Assembly: GCF_050947875.1 (NCBI RefSeq)
Contig: NC_134571.1
Coordinates: 227,054,024-227,118,023 of the forward strand
From: Dermacentor variabilis
Taxonomy: Eukaryota > Arthropoda > Arachnida > Ixodida > Ixodidae
DNA: 64,000 nt
Reading direction: 5' to 3'
In this document: piece by piece, positions 1 through 12,290 of the stretch
Numbering within the stretch: the first letter of the stretch is position 1
Layout: each line of letters starts with the position of its first letter
Program-made: the position numbers and the translations under genes
The notes under the pieces: generated by a model
Databases searched by the model: none
What the model saw: the letters and a program-made list of their open reading frames with translations, nothing else
Told to the model about the DNA's origin: nothing

Positions 1-787
1 AAGGCAAATGGGACATTGATGCATTATATTTTTGAACATTTATTGTACACATACAATGTATGTTGCACTTTGCAGTGCTACAGAGCGTATCTTGAAGCTT
101 CCCCCTATATTTTGCACCTTTAATTACGTATGTGTTGTGTGGCCCTCAATGCAGTTCATGTTCTAGCAGCTGCTTTGTCTGTGTATCGCACATTGGCTTA
201 AGCTTGTGATATCCACATACTTCTCTCACATATACAAAATAAAGTTCTATGTAGTCCTCAGTGTTACAACAAAAAATGAAAGTAAACAATCCAATCGTGG
301 AATTGTGTTTATTACAGTGATTCCTATGGCAGTTACTGACAAGTTGACAACTTGAACTGGTCAATCCGTTCACAGCCTGCTCTATTTTTCAAAAATAAAG
401 GAGGCTATGATCCGTTATGGCAAGGAATTGTATGTATACATAAAAAGAGGGGGGGTATGTGTGTGTGTGTTTGTAGTAGGGGGTATAAGATTAGGGCGGT
501 ACGAAAAAATGTACCAACACCGTCCTCTAGACCCATTGCGTTAAGGTACCGTAACAAAGCGTATTATGCATAAAGTTCACACAACCAACTCTGATATTAC
601 TGCACACGCCAGGCGACTCTAGCTAAATTTGTCATGACGCATTCGCGACTGCACCGGATGCCCTCCATATTATTCTCTTTAATCGTGCACACTGCACCGA
701 CGCAAAAGAAAGATCATGGGCGCAGGTGCCTTTAAGGTATCTCGACCTTGCGAGGCGCTGCTGCGCGTGCCAGGGGAGCTGTCCGTG
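1..787. other. No gene recognised
   Basis: AT-rich sequence with only short open frames and no recognisable protein similarity. The one notable item is a short GT microsatellite at about 458-471. Confidence 0.5.
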
Positions 788-940
788 CGAACACTCCCTG
801 GCACACACCTGCCTCGGCGGCCCCAACCTACGTACCGCCCTGCTTCGAGCTTTGATCCCCCCACTGTCCCTTGGGTGCCCTGGAGTTCCTGCGCCGCGTG
901 CTTTATTATAATCTCAGGTGCTCTCCTGAAGCCTGTTTAG
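788..940 (-). repeat. Dispersed repeat, copy 1 (partner at 19123-19305)
   Basis: Read on the minus strand, this GC-rich stretch matches 19123-19305 on the plus strand over most of its length. Shared landmarks are GAGCACCTGAG, a GCGGCGCAG run, an AAGCAGGGCGG block and GTGTGCCAGGG. It is a dispersed family rather than a gene, and the predicted short proteins over it are by-products of its GC content. The partner copy lies inside a TIR element with an 8-bp target duplication, so this may be a fragment of that family. Confidence 0.6.
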
Positions 941-1003
941 ACTTCCGTTTGCCGGTTACATGTACCCTACAGCTGGATCAGTACTTATAATAATAAAAAA
1001 ACC

Positions 1004-1029
1004 CGATCTATCGTCGCGACGATAGATCG
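1004..1029. repeat. Perfect 26-bp palindrome
   Basis: A 13-bp arm beginning CGATCTATCGTCG is followed directly by its exact complement. A shorter form of the same core (TCGTCGCGACGATAG) occurs near 19098 inside the related repeat, so it is probably a structural part of that family. Confidence 0.8.
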
Positions 1030-1468
1030 CGAAAGCGGCTTTTGCAACATACCGCGCCCGTGCGAAGAGAATTGCGGAACGCCAACGAGGAATCTCACCA
1101 CAGCTTCGAGCTCGTAACCTCGTCGAGTGACACTCCTGCAACAGGCGTGACCGCTGAAAACCGCATACCGCCGGAAACTTCAACAGGATCATCCCTCAGT
1201 TGCATAACCGCCCCCTGTACGGCAAACATCGACTACACCCACACCGTCCCGCAACATAGAATAAAGAACCAACTTATAAAGCCCAAACACACGGCTGCAC
1301 GCACACATCACGACACTACAAGCGAGACGCCATGCTGCTACGCTGCTACGGTTGCCGGATTAAAACTGACTACTGTCACCAAGTCTAGCAAGCGTCTCAG
1401 GAGCTGGCAACCTCGGCGCGTAGCAACATGGCGGCGCTCTTGCGGTTCCCGATTTCAATGCATGGGCA

Positions 1469-1504
1469 CATAGAGTTTCTCACTATGTAGTGAGAAACTC
1501 TATG
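1469..1504. repeat. Hairpin of two element termini
   Basis: CATAGAGTTTCTCACTA is followed after 2 bp by its exact complement. The same 17-bp sequence forms the ends of the elements at 1797-2419 and 2549-3170. The hairpin therefore looks like two termini joined head to head, with the internal part missing. Confidence 0.7.
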
Positions 1505-1692
1505 CATGGGCATGGCATGGGCCCTATGGGTCGAAAACAGTCTGACGCCGACTGCCTATCACACGCCCCCATCGATCCCCCGCCGGAAGACGACGCCTTC
1601 CTCGGAATAAGCGCAGAAGACTTCACTAACTATGGGTAGCTTGTCCTCTAGAGTCAGTACAGTAACTCTATGGGCGCCACCGTCTATGGGAG

Positions 1693-1730
1693 CATAGAGT
1701 TTCCTACAAAATTACGTAGGAAACTCTATG
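1693..1730. repeat. Hairpin related to the CATAGAGTTT termini
   Basis: Arms CATAGAGTTTCCTAC (1693-1707) and its complement (1716-1730) are separated by 8 bp. The arm differs slightly from the neighbouring family terminus, suggesting a sister family or a diverged copy. Confidence 0.65.
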
Positions 1731-1796
1731 TATGGGAGTTTCTTAAGGGGGCACCGTGCCGTCATGGGAATGACGGTATATGTATAGTGCCTATAG

Positions 1797-2419
1797 CATA
1801 GAGTTTCTCACTACATTACCCAGAGGGAAATCTGGCGCTGCTGCGCTGTGGTATGCATGGGAATGCCGGTATATTGTGACTTCGGATTGGCATCGTTCTT
1901 GGAGAGACAGGACACCTTGAAGACGCGCTTGGCAAGCACCGTTCCGTCTGTCACAATGAGTCATTTTCTACTAAAACAGCACGTCAAAACTTGTTTTGGT
2001 TTTATTATTACGCAAAAGCATGTTTGCTTAACTATAAGAACTTGTTATTGCGTGTACGATTATATGTTACGTAAAAAGTATCAGCGGGCCGCTAAAGTTC
2101 GAAGACAGACGACACGGTTCGCGCTCGCTTTGAAACAGTTTGTCGTCTGTTCGTGCTTTTCTTCCCTTGGTCATGCATTGTAGGTGAGTAAAGATGTAAT
2201 ATGCGTGAACGGAAACATTTCATGAAGATTTTACTTTGAGAACGCGTTATTTGTGTAGCCATATCCACGTTTTAGACGAAGCCTCGTACAACACCAGCCA
2301 ACACGAGCCTCGCAGACACACATACCGTCATTCCCATGACGGCACGGTGCCCCCTTAAGAAACTCCCATAGACGGTGGCGCCAGATTTCCCTCTAGGTGT
2401 TATAGTGAGAAACTCTATG
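1797..2419 (+). mobile_element. Non-autonomous TIR element, copy 1 (623 bp)
   Basis: The element begins CATAGAGTTTCTCACTA and ends with the complement. Inverted similarity continues inward through an AGAGGGAAATCTGGCGC block. The open frame at 1848-2183 recurs in the two other copies, where it is also degraded, and resembles nothing I know; I treat it as spurious. The family is unclassified because the target duplication is obscured by neighbouring copies. Confidence 0.7.
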
Positions 2420-2548
2420 GCCTATAGTATATGTGTCTGCGAGGCTCTTGTTGGCTGGTGTTGTAAGAGGCTTCGTCTAAAACGTGCATATGGCTACATA
2501 AATAACGCGTTCTCAAAGTAAAATCTTAATGAAATGTTTCCATTCCCG
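2420..2548 (-). mobile_element. Fragment of the same TIR element family
   Basis: This stretch repeats the internal segment that reads TGTGTCTGCGAGGCTC in copies 1 and 2, followed by the AAAACGTG and ACATAAATAACGCG blocks. It has no terminus of its own on the left. It is probably a truncated copy wedged between two fuller ones. Confidence 0.55.
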
Positions 2549-3170
2549 CATAGAGTTTCTCACTATAATACCTAGAGGGAAATCTGGCGCCACCGTCTAT
2601 GGGAGTTTCTTAAGGGGGCACCGTGCCGTCATGGGAATGACGGTATATGTGTCTGCGAGGCTCGTGTTGGCTGGTGTTGTAAGAGGCTTCGTCTAAAACG
2701 TGGCTTTGGCTACATAAATAACGCGCTCTCAAAGTAAAATCCTAATTAAATGTTTCCATTCACGCATATTACATCTTTACTCACCCACAATGCATGATCA
2801 AGCGAAGAAAAGCAAGAACAGACGACTAACTGTTTCAAAGCGAGCGCGAACCTTGTCGTCTGTCCTCCAACTTTAGCGGCCCGCTGATATTTTTTACGTA
2901 ACATATAGTCGTACACGCAATAGCAAGTTTTCATAGTTAAACAAAACATGTTTTCGCGTAATAATAAAGCTAAAATAGCTTTTTACGCGCTGTTTTAGTA
3001 GAAAATGAATCATTGTGACAGACGGAACGGTACTTGCCAGGCGCGTCTTCAAGGTGTCCTGTCTCTCCGAGAACGATGTCAATCCGAAGTCACAATATAC
3101 CGGCATTCCCATGCATACCACAGCGCAGCAGCGCCAGATTTCCCTCTAGGTAATAGTGAGAAACTCTATG
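2549..3170 (-). mobile_element. Non-autonomous TIR element, copy 2 (622 bp)
   Basis: A second near full-length copy in the opposite orientation to copy 1. It has CATAGAGTTTCTCACTA at the left and the complement at 3154-3170. Internal landmarks appear in reversed order, including the motif complementary to TATTGTGACTTCGGATTGG. Confidence 0.7.
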
Positions 3171-3586
3171 CATTCCCGCATATTACATCTTTACTCACCC
3201 ACACTGCATGAACAAGCCAAGAAAAGCAAGAACAGACGACCAACTGTTTCAAAGCGAGCGCGAACCTTGTCGCCTGTTCTCCAACTTTAACGGCCCCCTG
3301 ATACTTTTTACATAACAGATAGTCGTACAAGCAATAAGAAGTTTTCATAATTAAACAAAAGATGTTTTTGCATAATAATAAAGCTAAAACAGCTTTTTAC
3401 GACCTGTTTTAGTAGAAAATGAATCATTGCGACAGACTGAACGGTACTTGCCAGGGGCGTCTTCAAGGTGTCCTGTCTCTCCGAGAACGATGTCAATCCG
3501 ATGTCACAATATACCGGCATTCCCATGCATACCACAGCGCAGCAGCGCCAGATTTCCCTCTAGGTAATGTAGTGAGAAACTCTATG
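3171..3586 (-). mobile_element. TIR element, copy 3, 5'-truncated
   Basis: About two thirds of the same element in the copy 2 orientation, ending at the TAGTGAGAAACTCTATG terminus at 3570-3586. The other terminus is missing. Sequence beyond 3590 is unrelated. Confidence 0.65.
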
Positions 3587-3779
3587 TATCCATCCATCGG
3601 AAATGCGCATTTTTTTGTTTTTTTTTAGAGCATAATCCAATATGGCCGCTTTTCGCTGGTCGTGTACGCTTGTATCCGCTCGTACGCGCCGTACTCGCCG
3701 CGCCATTCTCGTGCAATAGCAGAAATAAAATTTGTATGTCGAGATACGCTGGAATCTTTGACGCGAGCTCGTAAACGGC

Positions 3780-5890
3780 TCACCGTCGTCGTCGCACATG
3801 GCGGTCTAGTAACGAGCGACAACCAGCGACGCAAGCAGATTGGACGGAGTGTCCCGCCTGTTTGCAGAGGCAGTCGTCGTTAAAGATGAGCAACTTGCAT
3901 TGCGAAGCAATCGGGTGAACTAGGCATGTGCTGCCGCAGCCAACACAGCGACATGGACTACCCGGCATTTTAGCGTTAACTCCTTTCCAACCTGCACGTT
4001 ACTATGTGTGGCTCGCACTTGGTCTCCCACATTGTCTCAATATGGACAAGTCGCTTTCGGGGGGATCACCTTCATCAGTCACTTTTGCGCGCTTTTGCGC
4101 CCAACTTCACACACGTCGGACCATGTAGGCACGTATGCCGGTCTCCGTTCGTGCTTAATCGCGGCCGAGAAAGGCAACAGGCACAATTTGCCCATGGCTG
4201 CAGCAGGAAAGACTGAACGGGGAGCACGAATCACGGTGTGTAAATTGGGAGTCTATGTCGCTGTGCAGATTGCAGGAGCAAATGCTTACTTCGAGAGACT
4301 GCTTTCCAATGCAACTGACCAGGCCGCCACATCCGATAAGCATAACACGGCGACCGTAACCAAGTGAGATAACAGCAAAAATAAACGGCAATCATTCACC
4401 ACATAGTGTTCAGACAATATATTATACATTGGCTACGAACCATACAGCAACAATGTGCATTCACGTACACGGGTCTCTTACGGTACATTCAGCCGCCTAC
4501 CTACAAGCATAGTGCTTGCCTTCATCGCATGTGGTGGTCTGGTAATGAGTGACAACCAGCAGCAGAAACAGACTCGGCAGAGTGTCCCACCTGTTTACGG
4601 CGACAGTCGCCGTTAAAGATGAGCAACTTGCAGTGCAAAGCAATCGGGTGATGCAGGCATCTGCAGCCGCAGCCTACACAGCGACATGGATTACCCGGAA
4701 TTTTAGCATTGACTCCTTTCCAACCTGCACAATTATTTTCTTTGGAGGGCCGCTAATGTGTGGCTCACACTTGGTGTCCCGCTTTGTCTCAATATGGGAA
4801 GTCGCTTTCGTGGGCATCACCTTCGGCAGCCATTTTGCGGGCCTTTCCACCCATACGGCTATCGACTTCATACACTTCGAACCATGTAAGCACATATGCT
4901 GGTCTCCATTTTGAGCAAATCATGGCTGAGGTAGGCCACAAGCACAATTTGCCCATGGCTGCAGCAGGAAAGGCTGAACAGGGAGCACGAATCACAGTGT
5001 GTGTAAATTGGGAGCCACTGTCGCCGTGTGGACTGGAGGAGCAAATGCTTACTTCGAGAGACTGCTTCCCAATGCAACTGACCTAGCCGCCATATTCGAA
5101 AAACATAACATGGCGACCGTAACCAAGTAAGATAGCAGCGAAATTGAACAGCAATCAATCAATGCATGAGGTTCAGAGAATACATTATACGTTGGCTACG
5201 AGCCATATGGTAACAGCATTCACATACACGGGTCTCTTAGGATACATTCAGCCGCCTACTTACAGGCATAATGCTTGCCTTCACCGCATGTGGTGGTGTG
5301 GTAACGAGCAACAACCAGCAGTACAAACAGATTGGAGAGAGTGTCGCACCTGTTTGAACCGACAGTTGCCGTTGAAGATGAGAAACTTCCATTGCGAAGC
5401 AATCAGGTGATGCAGGCATCTGATTATCCGACATTTTAGCGTTAACTCCTGTCCAACCTGCACATTTCTTTTCTGCCGAGGGCCGCTAATGTGTGGCTCA
5501 CATTTGGTGTCCCACTTTGTCTCAATATGGACAAGTCGCTTTTGTGGGCATCACCTTCGGCAGCCATTCTTGCGGGCCTTTCCACCCATACGGCTATCAA
5601 CTTCATACACTTCGAACCATGTAAGCACATATGCTGGTCTCCGTTTTGAGCAAATCATGGCCGAGGTAGGCCACAAGCACAATTTGCCCATGGCTGCAGC
5701 AGGCCAGAACGAACGGGGCGCACCAGTTACGGTGTGTGTATACTGGGAGTCTATGTCGCTTTGCGGACTGGAGGAGCAAATGCTTACCTCGAGGGACTGC
5801 TTACCAATGCAACTGACCAGGCCCCCACATCTGAGAAACGTAACACAGTTACCACAACCAAGTGTGGCAGCAAAACCAGATTCTGCAATC
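3780..5890. repeat. Three tandem units, period about 740-760 bp
   Basis: Marker sequences recur at a regular spacing. ATGTGTGGCTC occurs near 4003, 4756 and 5489. A CGCATGTGGTGG-like block occurs near 3795, 4527 and 5285. CACAATTTGCCCATGGCTGC occurs near 4180, 4943 and 5680. Units are therefore about 3780-4520, 4521-5278 and 5279-5890, diverged by many substitutions. Frames spanning the units are not conserved at the protein level in a recognisable way. I cannot tell whether this is satellite-like DNA or a locally duplicated part of an element. Confidence 0.7.
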
Positions 5891-8248
5891 AATCATTCAG
5901 TGTAGGTTGCGCAAAGACCCAGGCTATCGAGGAAGAAGAGCAATCGTCAACGAGACTAGGAATATGGGAAATGAGAAAGCTTGCATTCAAGAGAGAAGCC
6001 ACTCTGCTCTGCAAGCATTGAAGGCCAAAAACATCAAGAAAAGTAAAATGGTGCATAGCAAACGGTGTGTAGGTTAATGCAAGACACATGTCGATGTTGC
6101 ATCAGCTATTTCAGAGAGGAAGTGTGCATGACAGCATACACTAAAAGGTACTGCTACAGATATGTTATGCTGCTAGACAGTGACTGGCATTAAGTATCAG
6201 CGAAGAATCGGTTGACCTTTATGTTTGGATGAGGATGAATGATCTCTAACGAGAATGGGCAATGAAAAAGCTTGCATTTATAGAAGAAAAATTACACTTG
6301 GCACAAATGAAATTGACATGGCCAGGAAGCTGATTAAGGACAAACTGACGGAACCCTTTTGTCCAGTGTCGTCTGTGCTTGATCAGAAGTTGCAGGTGCA
6401 TCTGAAGACGAAGAATTTCCATAAAGTCCTTTTTGAGTTACCTGGATGACTCAGCCAATTTGTCCGTGCTGGTGGAATGGTGGCTGAAGCTCTTTTCAGT
6501 CTTGACACAGTGCTCTGCAGACTTGATATCTCATGCAAATTCTTCTGCATGCGCTTCTTTGTTCGTGGTGTAAAAGCCTTGCAAATTCGGCTCCAGCCCC
6601 TTTCTGATGGTGTGGATAGGAGCTCCTGTGTTGACCAAGATATGCTTGGCATGGACTCTGTTGGGGCAGAACGGTGACACATGAGATACAGCACAGATTA
6701 GCCAAACTCATGCGTGTTTTCTTTAATGTTCGAACCAATTATACTGAACCATAAACATGAACAAACATTTATTTCTGCTGCAAACAAATGACATGTATCT
6801 GAAGACTAGCAAGCCAATACAGCATATATCAGGCACATTTATTTCTGAACCACGTATTGTTTACCTTGCAGTAGCAGCCAATGTCCACACAATGGCCTTG
6901 TTGTAGCAGGCCGCAGCTTCTGTTTAGTGTGTAGAGTGTGTTGCTTTATACTGGTGCCATCCTCATTACTGCATGTCTGGAACAGAAATTTTGACTGAAT
7001 CAGAAATTGAAAAAGCACAATTTTGCAATATGAAATGCAAAAAGGTGTGACATATATATTGTAATGGTTTGCGACTACAGAACACATGCAAATGTACACG
7101 GTCTGTTCTAGGGTGCTTAAGCAGCCCGTTAAATAAATATTGCCATTGTCTATAAAATTTATGTCTGCCTAACTATACAATGCATGTAAACATCTTAAGT
7201 ATTATTAAGATCACAAATGAGAACATTTGTGCGTTCATTTATACACTGGAAGAGATCACACTGCTGGTTTCACAAGCAAATAGATGAAAGACATGAAGCT
7301 ATTAGAAATGATGCAGTCTTTTTGTGCATGAACGTGATGCACCGCTTCACTACTGCAAAAATAAATGCCCTACGGTAAACCAAACTGAACAGCAAGAACA
7401 TTTGGAACTAACAAATACGAAATATGGGTGAATTATCACGCTTGCAACTGCTTAATACATCAAATTCTGTACTTTCACATCATTTTACCAAATGATTATT
7501 CGGTTCTGTGGACGAAAGAAGTTGCCGGCGAACTAAGAAAAAAGTTTTATATGTATATTGTTAAGGCTACCCAGTCACCTATGGCCACGGCTACAATAAG
7601 ATGAAAAATGAGACGCGCGTTCCGATATCACTCTTTCTTTCCCGATTGTGTGTGTATAACGACAGCCTCGCAAATAACGGTTTATTTAGGAAACAGCAAC
7701 GGAGGATCCCGACTGCCATATGTTGTGCAGGATCTAGTTCGTTAACTTGTCTCCGCCTGTGTGTTAATGAGGCGAATATTATATAACGATTCAAGCAGCG
7801 GTGTTAAACGACTCACCGTTACTGCCGTTGTCAGCCGCAGCAGAATCCAGCTCCCATTTCGATGCAGACGTGTTCGAATGGCTCACGACCGAAACCCAAC
7901 TTTCGGGCTCACATGTCCACTTGCAAACACGTCACTTCACCCCAGGTTAAACAACGCGAGACATTTAAGCGCAATAAACTAGTTTTAGCGAAAAAGAAGC
8001 AACCAGTCTGAGTGCACGAACGAATGAATCCGTGCCGCCATGAACTCTAAAATACCGGTAAAAATTTTAAATCCAGGTATGAGGTCACGTGAAAGATCGA
8101 TGATGCTGAACGCTATTTGCATTTATAGTGACAAAGAAACAATAAACTTACTTACAAACAGTACAATATCTAATTAGCAATGATAATTTCGCCCTCTTTT
8201 TTATGTAATGGAAATGCTTCGGTAAGAGAAAGTTTGTAAGGTAATATA
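5891..8248. other. No gene recognised
   Basis: AT-rich sequence with short frames. Two stretches share the phrase GAGAAAGCTTGCATT or a close variant (about 5970 and 6264), hinting at a small duplication. No transposon terminus, RNA gene or protein family was recognised. Confidence 0.45.
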
Positions 8249-8404
8249 GATGGATGGATGTTATGAGCGTCCCCTTTGGAACAGAGCGGTGTGTTGAGCC
8301 ACCAAGCTCTTGCTACTATGCTGCCTAATATCCTACCTAGGTTAACCAATGAAAAAAGAAAAAAAAAAACACTATGAACTACCACGTCCAAATTTTCTGA
8401 ACCC

Positions 8405-8995
8405 TTATTGCGAACTGTGCTTTTGTGCGTCTCCGTCTTTTGTTGTTTCCCTACTTTTCTTCCACCAATCCTCCAATCGCCTCTTACTAATGTCTATTGC
8501 GGACCTGTTTGCTTTACCACTGCTCCCGCTGAACCTCAGGGCTTCAAGGAGGCCAGTGGTGCCTAAATCGACCGCTGGGTAGACGTCTTCACATTCTAAT
8601 AAAATATGTTCCGTCATTTCCCTAGCTTTACCGCAGCAAGCATATGTTTCTTCTTCCTTCTTATATCTCGCTTTATAGGTGCGTTTTCTAAGGCATCCCG
8701 ATCTCGGCTCGAAAAGTAATGAGCTTCCCTTTGAGTTAGCATAAATGGTTTCCTTCCTGATTTCGTTTTTTCCTCTTAAGTAGTTACTAATGGCAGGTTT
8801 CTTTTCCATTGCCACCACCCATGAGATTAATTCAGCCTCTCTGACTTTCCGCTTGACCTTCTTTGTTGCTGTGTTGCCCACCCCACAGGCTGCATAGTTG
8901 CTGGTAAGCTTCCTAGTTCTTTTCCTCCACTGTGAATCAATGTTTCGCCTGTACAGATACCTGAACACTCTCCCAGCCCATTTACTTTCTTCCAT
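8405..8995 (-). pseudogene. LINE ORF2, C-terminal domain
   Basis: This is the C-terminal part of the LINE polyprotein, 196 codons long with no internal stop. It is rich in Lys and Arg and contains a knuckle-like cluster (Cys120, Cys121, His130, Cys135, in the phrase CCGKAREMTEHILLEC), expected to bind nucleic acid. It follows the reverse transcriptase segment directly, separated by a stop and frame change near 9000. The domain position after the RT and before the 3' end fits a LINE ORF2 terminus. It is not an independent gene. Confidence 0.7.
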
Positions 8996-9000
8996 ATTCC

Positions 9001-10353
9001 TCAGCCGTTCTTCATACTCAATTTTACTGCGAGCTCCCGCACTTCAAAACTAGTCCAGCCCATATCCCCCTGCGCAGCTTCATTTGTAGTCTTCCTGTGA
9101 GCCCCCAATGCGAGGCGACCCACTGCCCTTTGGTTCCCGTCAAGTCCTGATTGTACCCCTGATTTAAAGCAAACAACCGCATTTCCAAAAGTAAGTCCTG
9201 GAACCATTACCCCTTTCCACATACCTCGGAGGACCTCGTACCTATTGTATCCCCGTAGCGCTCTGTGCTTCATTATGGCTGCATTTCTCTTTCCCTTGAC
9301 TGTTATGGTTTTTTCCTGTGTTTCCATATATCCATTGCATTCGTTTATCCATATACCAAGGTATTTATATTCTGTTACCCGAGGTATTTCTTGGCCCTGT
9401 ATCTCCACTGTCTGTTCACTGTTTTCATTGAATACCATAACACTTGATTTTCTAACACTAAATTTCAAATCTAAATTGTTGCCTTCCTGTCCACAGATAT
9501 TTGCCAGAACGTTGCAAGTCACTTTGCTTGTTAGCGAGCAACACAATGTCGTCCGCATAAAATAAACCTGGGAGTTGCTGCTCTATTACTGTACCTGCCT
9601 GTTTGTATTAGAGATTAAACCCGATATTACTTCCTTCTAGCACCCTCTCCATCCTCACCATGTACATCATAAATAGCAGCGGAGATAAAGGGCACCCCTG
9701 CCTCAGTCCCTTGTGGATATGAACTTCCTCCGCGCTCCTCATCCCTTCCCATTCAACGCAAACGGTATTTTCCAGGTAAATCTCTCTCTCAAAAGCTGTA
9801 GACAATCGTTACCTAAGCCTTCCAGAATATCCCACAAAATGTTGCGCTCTACGTTGTCGTAGGCTCCTGTAATGTCCAAAAAGGCCACATACAACGGTCT
9901 GCTTTCTGCTTTTGATATTTCAGTACACTGAGTAAGAGCAAACAAGTTATCATCCAAACGCCTACCTATTCTAAAGCCATTCTGAAGCTCTCCCGAAATG
10001 CCATTATTCTCTGCCCATGCTTGAAGCTTTAATTTGATTGCCTGCATCGCTTGCCTGGATATTACCGATGTAATGGTCAACGGTCTATACGAGTGAATTC
10101 TGTCTTTCTCCCCCTTACCTTTATAAATTAAATTCATTCTACTTTGTCGCCAACTGTCTGGTATTCGTCTATCTTTTAAAGTTTTTTCCACTGCTTTCAC
10201 CAGAGCTTCCTTACTTTTTGGTCCCAGTTCATTTACCAGCCTAACGGGAACCTCGTCTAGCCCTGTGGCTGTGCACTTAGGAATTTTCTCCTCCGCTTTC
10301 TTCCAGTCTAAATTTGTCAGCACCAGCTCCTTTTCCACTCGGATCTCTTTCAT
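9001..10353 (-). pseudogene. LINE ORF2, reverse transcriptase domain (fragmented)
   Basis: Three overlapping frames together cover an RT. The upstream piece (10353-9739) contains the phrases IPDSWRQSRMNLIYKGKG and LDITGAYD (palm motif A with its aspartates). The second (9805-9608) contains RQGCPLSPLLF. The third region contains FYADD (9548-9562), the catalytic motif C, followed by YKYLGIW. All catalytic aspartates are present, but at least two frameshifts separate the motifs. The domain would copy LINE RNA at a nicked target site. Neighbouring endonuclease and zinc-knuckle segments are collinear with it. Confidence 0.85.
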
Positions 10354-10839
10354 ACTCTTTATTTCTTCAAATACAACCTCGTCCTTGCCTTGGAAAGATT
10401 CGGCTGTTACTTTTTGGATGTAATTTATTGCCGCTTCTTTTTCCAGTCTGTTTTCATCTTCGTCTAGGATATGTTGTTGTATTGTTGACTTCCTGCCTAA
10501 TAATTTTATGTGATTCTAAAATACTCTAGGTGCGGCCTTCTTTTTCTCACGTATTTCTGACAACCAACGTTCACTTTCACCTTTTAATTTTGCTTGCACC
10601 ATTATTTGGACCATAGACTTTTTCTCCCGGTATATTTCCCATTTACTGGTTACTTCATCCTGTAGCAACTGCGCCTTCTTTGCCTGCCTGTGCTCTCGAG
10701 ATGCTTTGTGTCGTTCGGCGATCGCTTCTCGTATCTCCTTGTTCCACCAGCTTTTCGGTTTCTTTTTTCGTTTCCAACGAACATGCTGTTTCTCTTTCCG
10801 TATTTCTGTCGTTATTACACTTAGAAGTTCACCATATTC

Positions 10840-11802
10840 TCACTCCTTACTTGGCCACTTGCCAAGTTCTTCCTCAAATCTAGTGACTATATTTGCTATT
10901 TGTTCAGCGTTCAAATTTGGACTGGCCATTTTGCTTTCCTTGCTCTCTTTCTCAACTACATATCCCATTTTCAAAATGATGCGTTTATGGTCACTCCCTA
11001 TGCTGCTAAACCCTTCCGCATCGATGACCATTTCTCTCAACTTATCATGAATTCCTTCTGTCATCAGACAGTAATCAATGGTCGATTGCCGGTTTCCCAC
11101 TTCCCACGTGATCTGTCCTTCACACTTAGGCCCTGTATTCACGATCACGAGGTTATATGTTGCTTGCAAAGGTCTAGCATTGACTTCCCTTTATTGTCGG
11201 TATAGCCATCTAAATCCTGTATGTGGGCATTCATGTCACCTAATAGGACAATCTCAGCACAAGTCCCGAAACCCTTAATATCAGCGCTTATGCATTACAC
11301 TAACTCTATATTCTTCTCTGTGCAATTTTTTCCGTTCCACAAATATGTAACTCCCAGCCAAGTTTCTTTCCCACTCATTGTACCTGATAACCAAAGATGC
11401 TCTTGACATTGTGAATTTACTCTTTCCCATTTGGCTCCCTGATGAATGAGCATTCCGACTCCCCCTCCCTTTCTTTCCGACTTAGTTCTGTTGCACCCCT
11501 TCCCAAACATAATTCTCAATAACTGGCGGCTGTTCTGAGTCTCTAAGGTGCGTTTCTGTAACCGCATACACCCCTATTTGTTCTCTATGTAACTGCTCCT
11601 CAATCTCTGCCCACTTTTCCTTTCTTCTGCTGCCCTGCATGTTTATGTAGCCTATTGCATGGCGAGCTCTTGTTCTTGCTTTCCTCCTTTTTCTGTTATC
11701 GACGGCGATGCTCTTCTGATGTTCCTCTAGGGGACCTTCTTCATTACTACCTACTCTGACCTCCTGAGCACTCACGGGCCCCCTAAAAAAGCAACAGCGC
11801 AA
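10840..11802 (-). pseudogene. LINE ORF2, AP-like endonuclease domain (fragmented)
   Basis: Frames at 11482-11802, 11295-11567 and 10840-11169 form an apurinic-type endonuclease. The first starts the domain with IGYINMQG and VTETHL (the Asn and Glu of the metal site). The second contains GGGVGMLIH. The third carries SDHKRI near its end, the conserved Ser-Asp-His signature. The domain nicks the target DNA to prime reverse transcription. The gap from 10360 to 10840 corresponds to the endonuclease-RT linker and has further breaks. Confidence 0.8.
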
Positions 11803-11840
11803 CCCCCAAGTCGCCAGCCCACTTCTCGTGCTAGCCTATA

Positions 11841-12290
11841 ATTGAAGTGGATCCCATCTCGTTTAAAACAAAACTCACTTCCCTGTTTACTTCGACAACC
11901 TCGAAGCCCTTCTCTCGGCTCATTTTCCATATTGCCTCATTGGCAGACATTACGACTCTTTGTACGTGACTGTCGCGCACAGGCACCTCCGGCACCGTGC
12001 ACGCCACGATCTGCACCTGAGGGGATAGCTCGCGCAAGTCGTCCACCCCCTTCGCCAAGCGCGGCTAGTCCTGGCCCTTTCCTGTTTAGGACGTCATTTA
12101 GCCCACCTGCTACTACGACAAGGTTGCGCACGTGGGCATTTTCCGTGAGCTTTTCTTTTGCTCGCTCCATGACAGAACTCAGAGTCCGCCCTGGAAATGT
12201 CCCTACCGCCACTCTTTTGTCGCGTTTCACCCTCTCCACAATTGCTTTTGAGCACCCAGCCATGTTTGAGTCGCCAGCCCTGTCACCCAT
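11841..12290 (-). pseudogene. LINE ORF1, SGNH/GDSL esterase-like domain
   Basis: The minus-strand frame from 12290 carries GDSN close to its start (Ser at residue 8, block I nucleophile) and VVVAGGLNDVL (residues 58-68, block III with Gly and Asn). After a frameshift near 12060 the fold continues in the next frame. A third frame supplies DGIHFN at 11841-11858 (block V, catalytic Asp and His). All three catalytic blocks of an SGNH hydrolase are therefore present. Esterase domains of this type are known in CR1-like ORF1 proteins, where a lipid- or membrane-related role has been suggested but not proven. The frameshifts mark it as a relic. Confidence 0.75.

Noticed and set aside
1848..3535. Recurrent protein-like frames in three places
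   Set aside because: Copies of the same non-autonomous TIR element; the frame is degraded and has no known family.
3780..5890. CRISPR-like array
   Set aside because: Units are about 750 bp and diverged; no short direct repeats with unique spacers.
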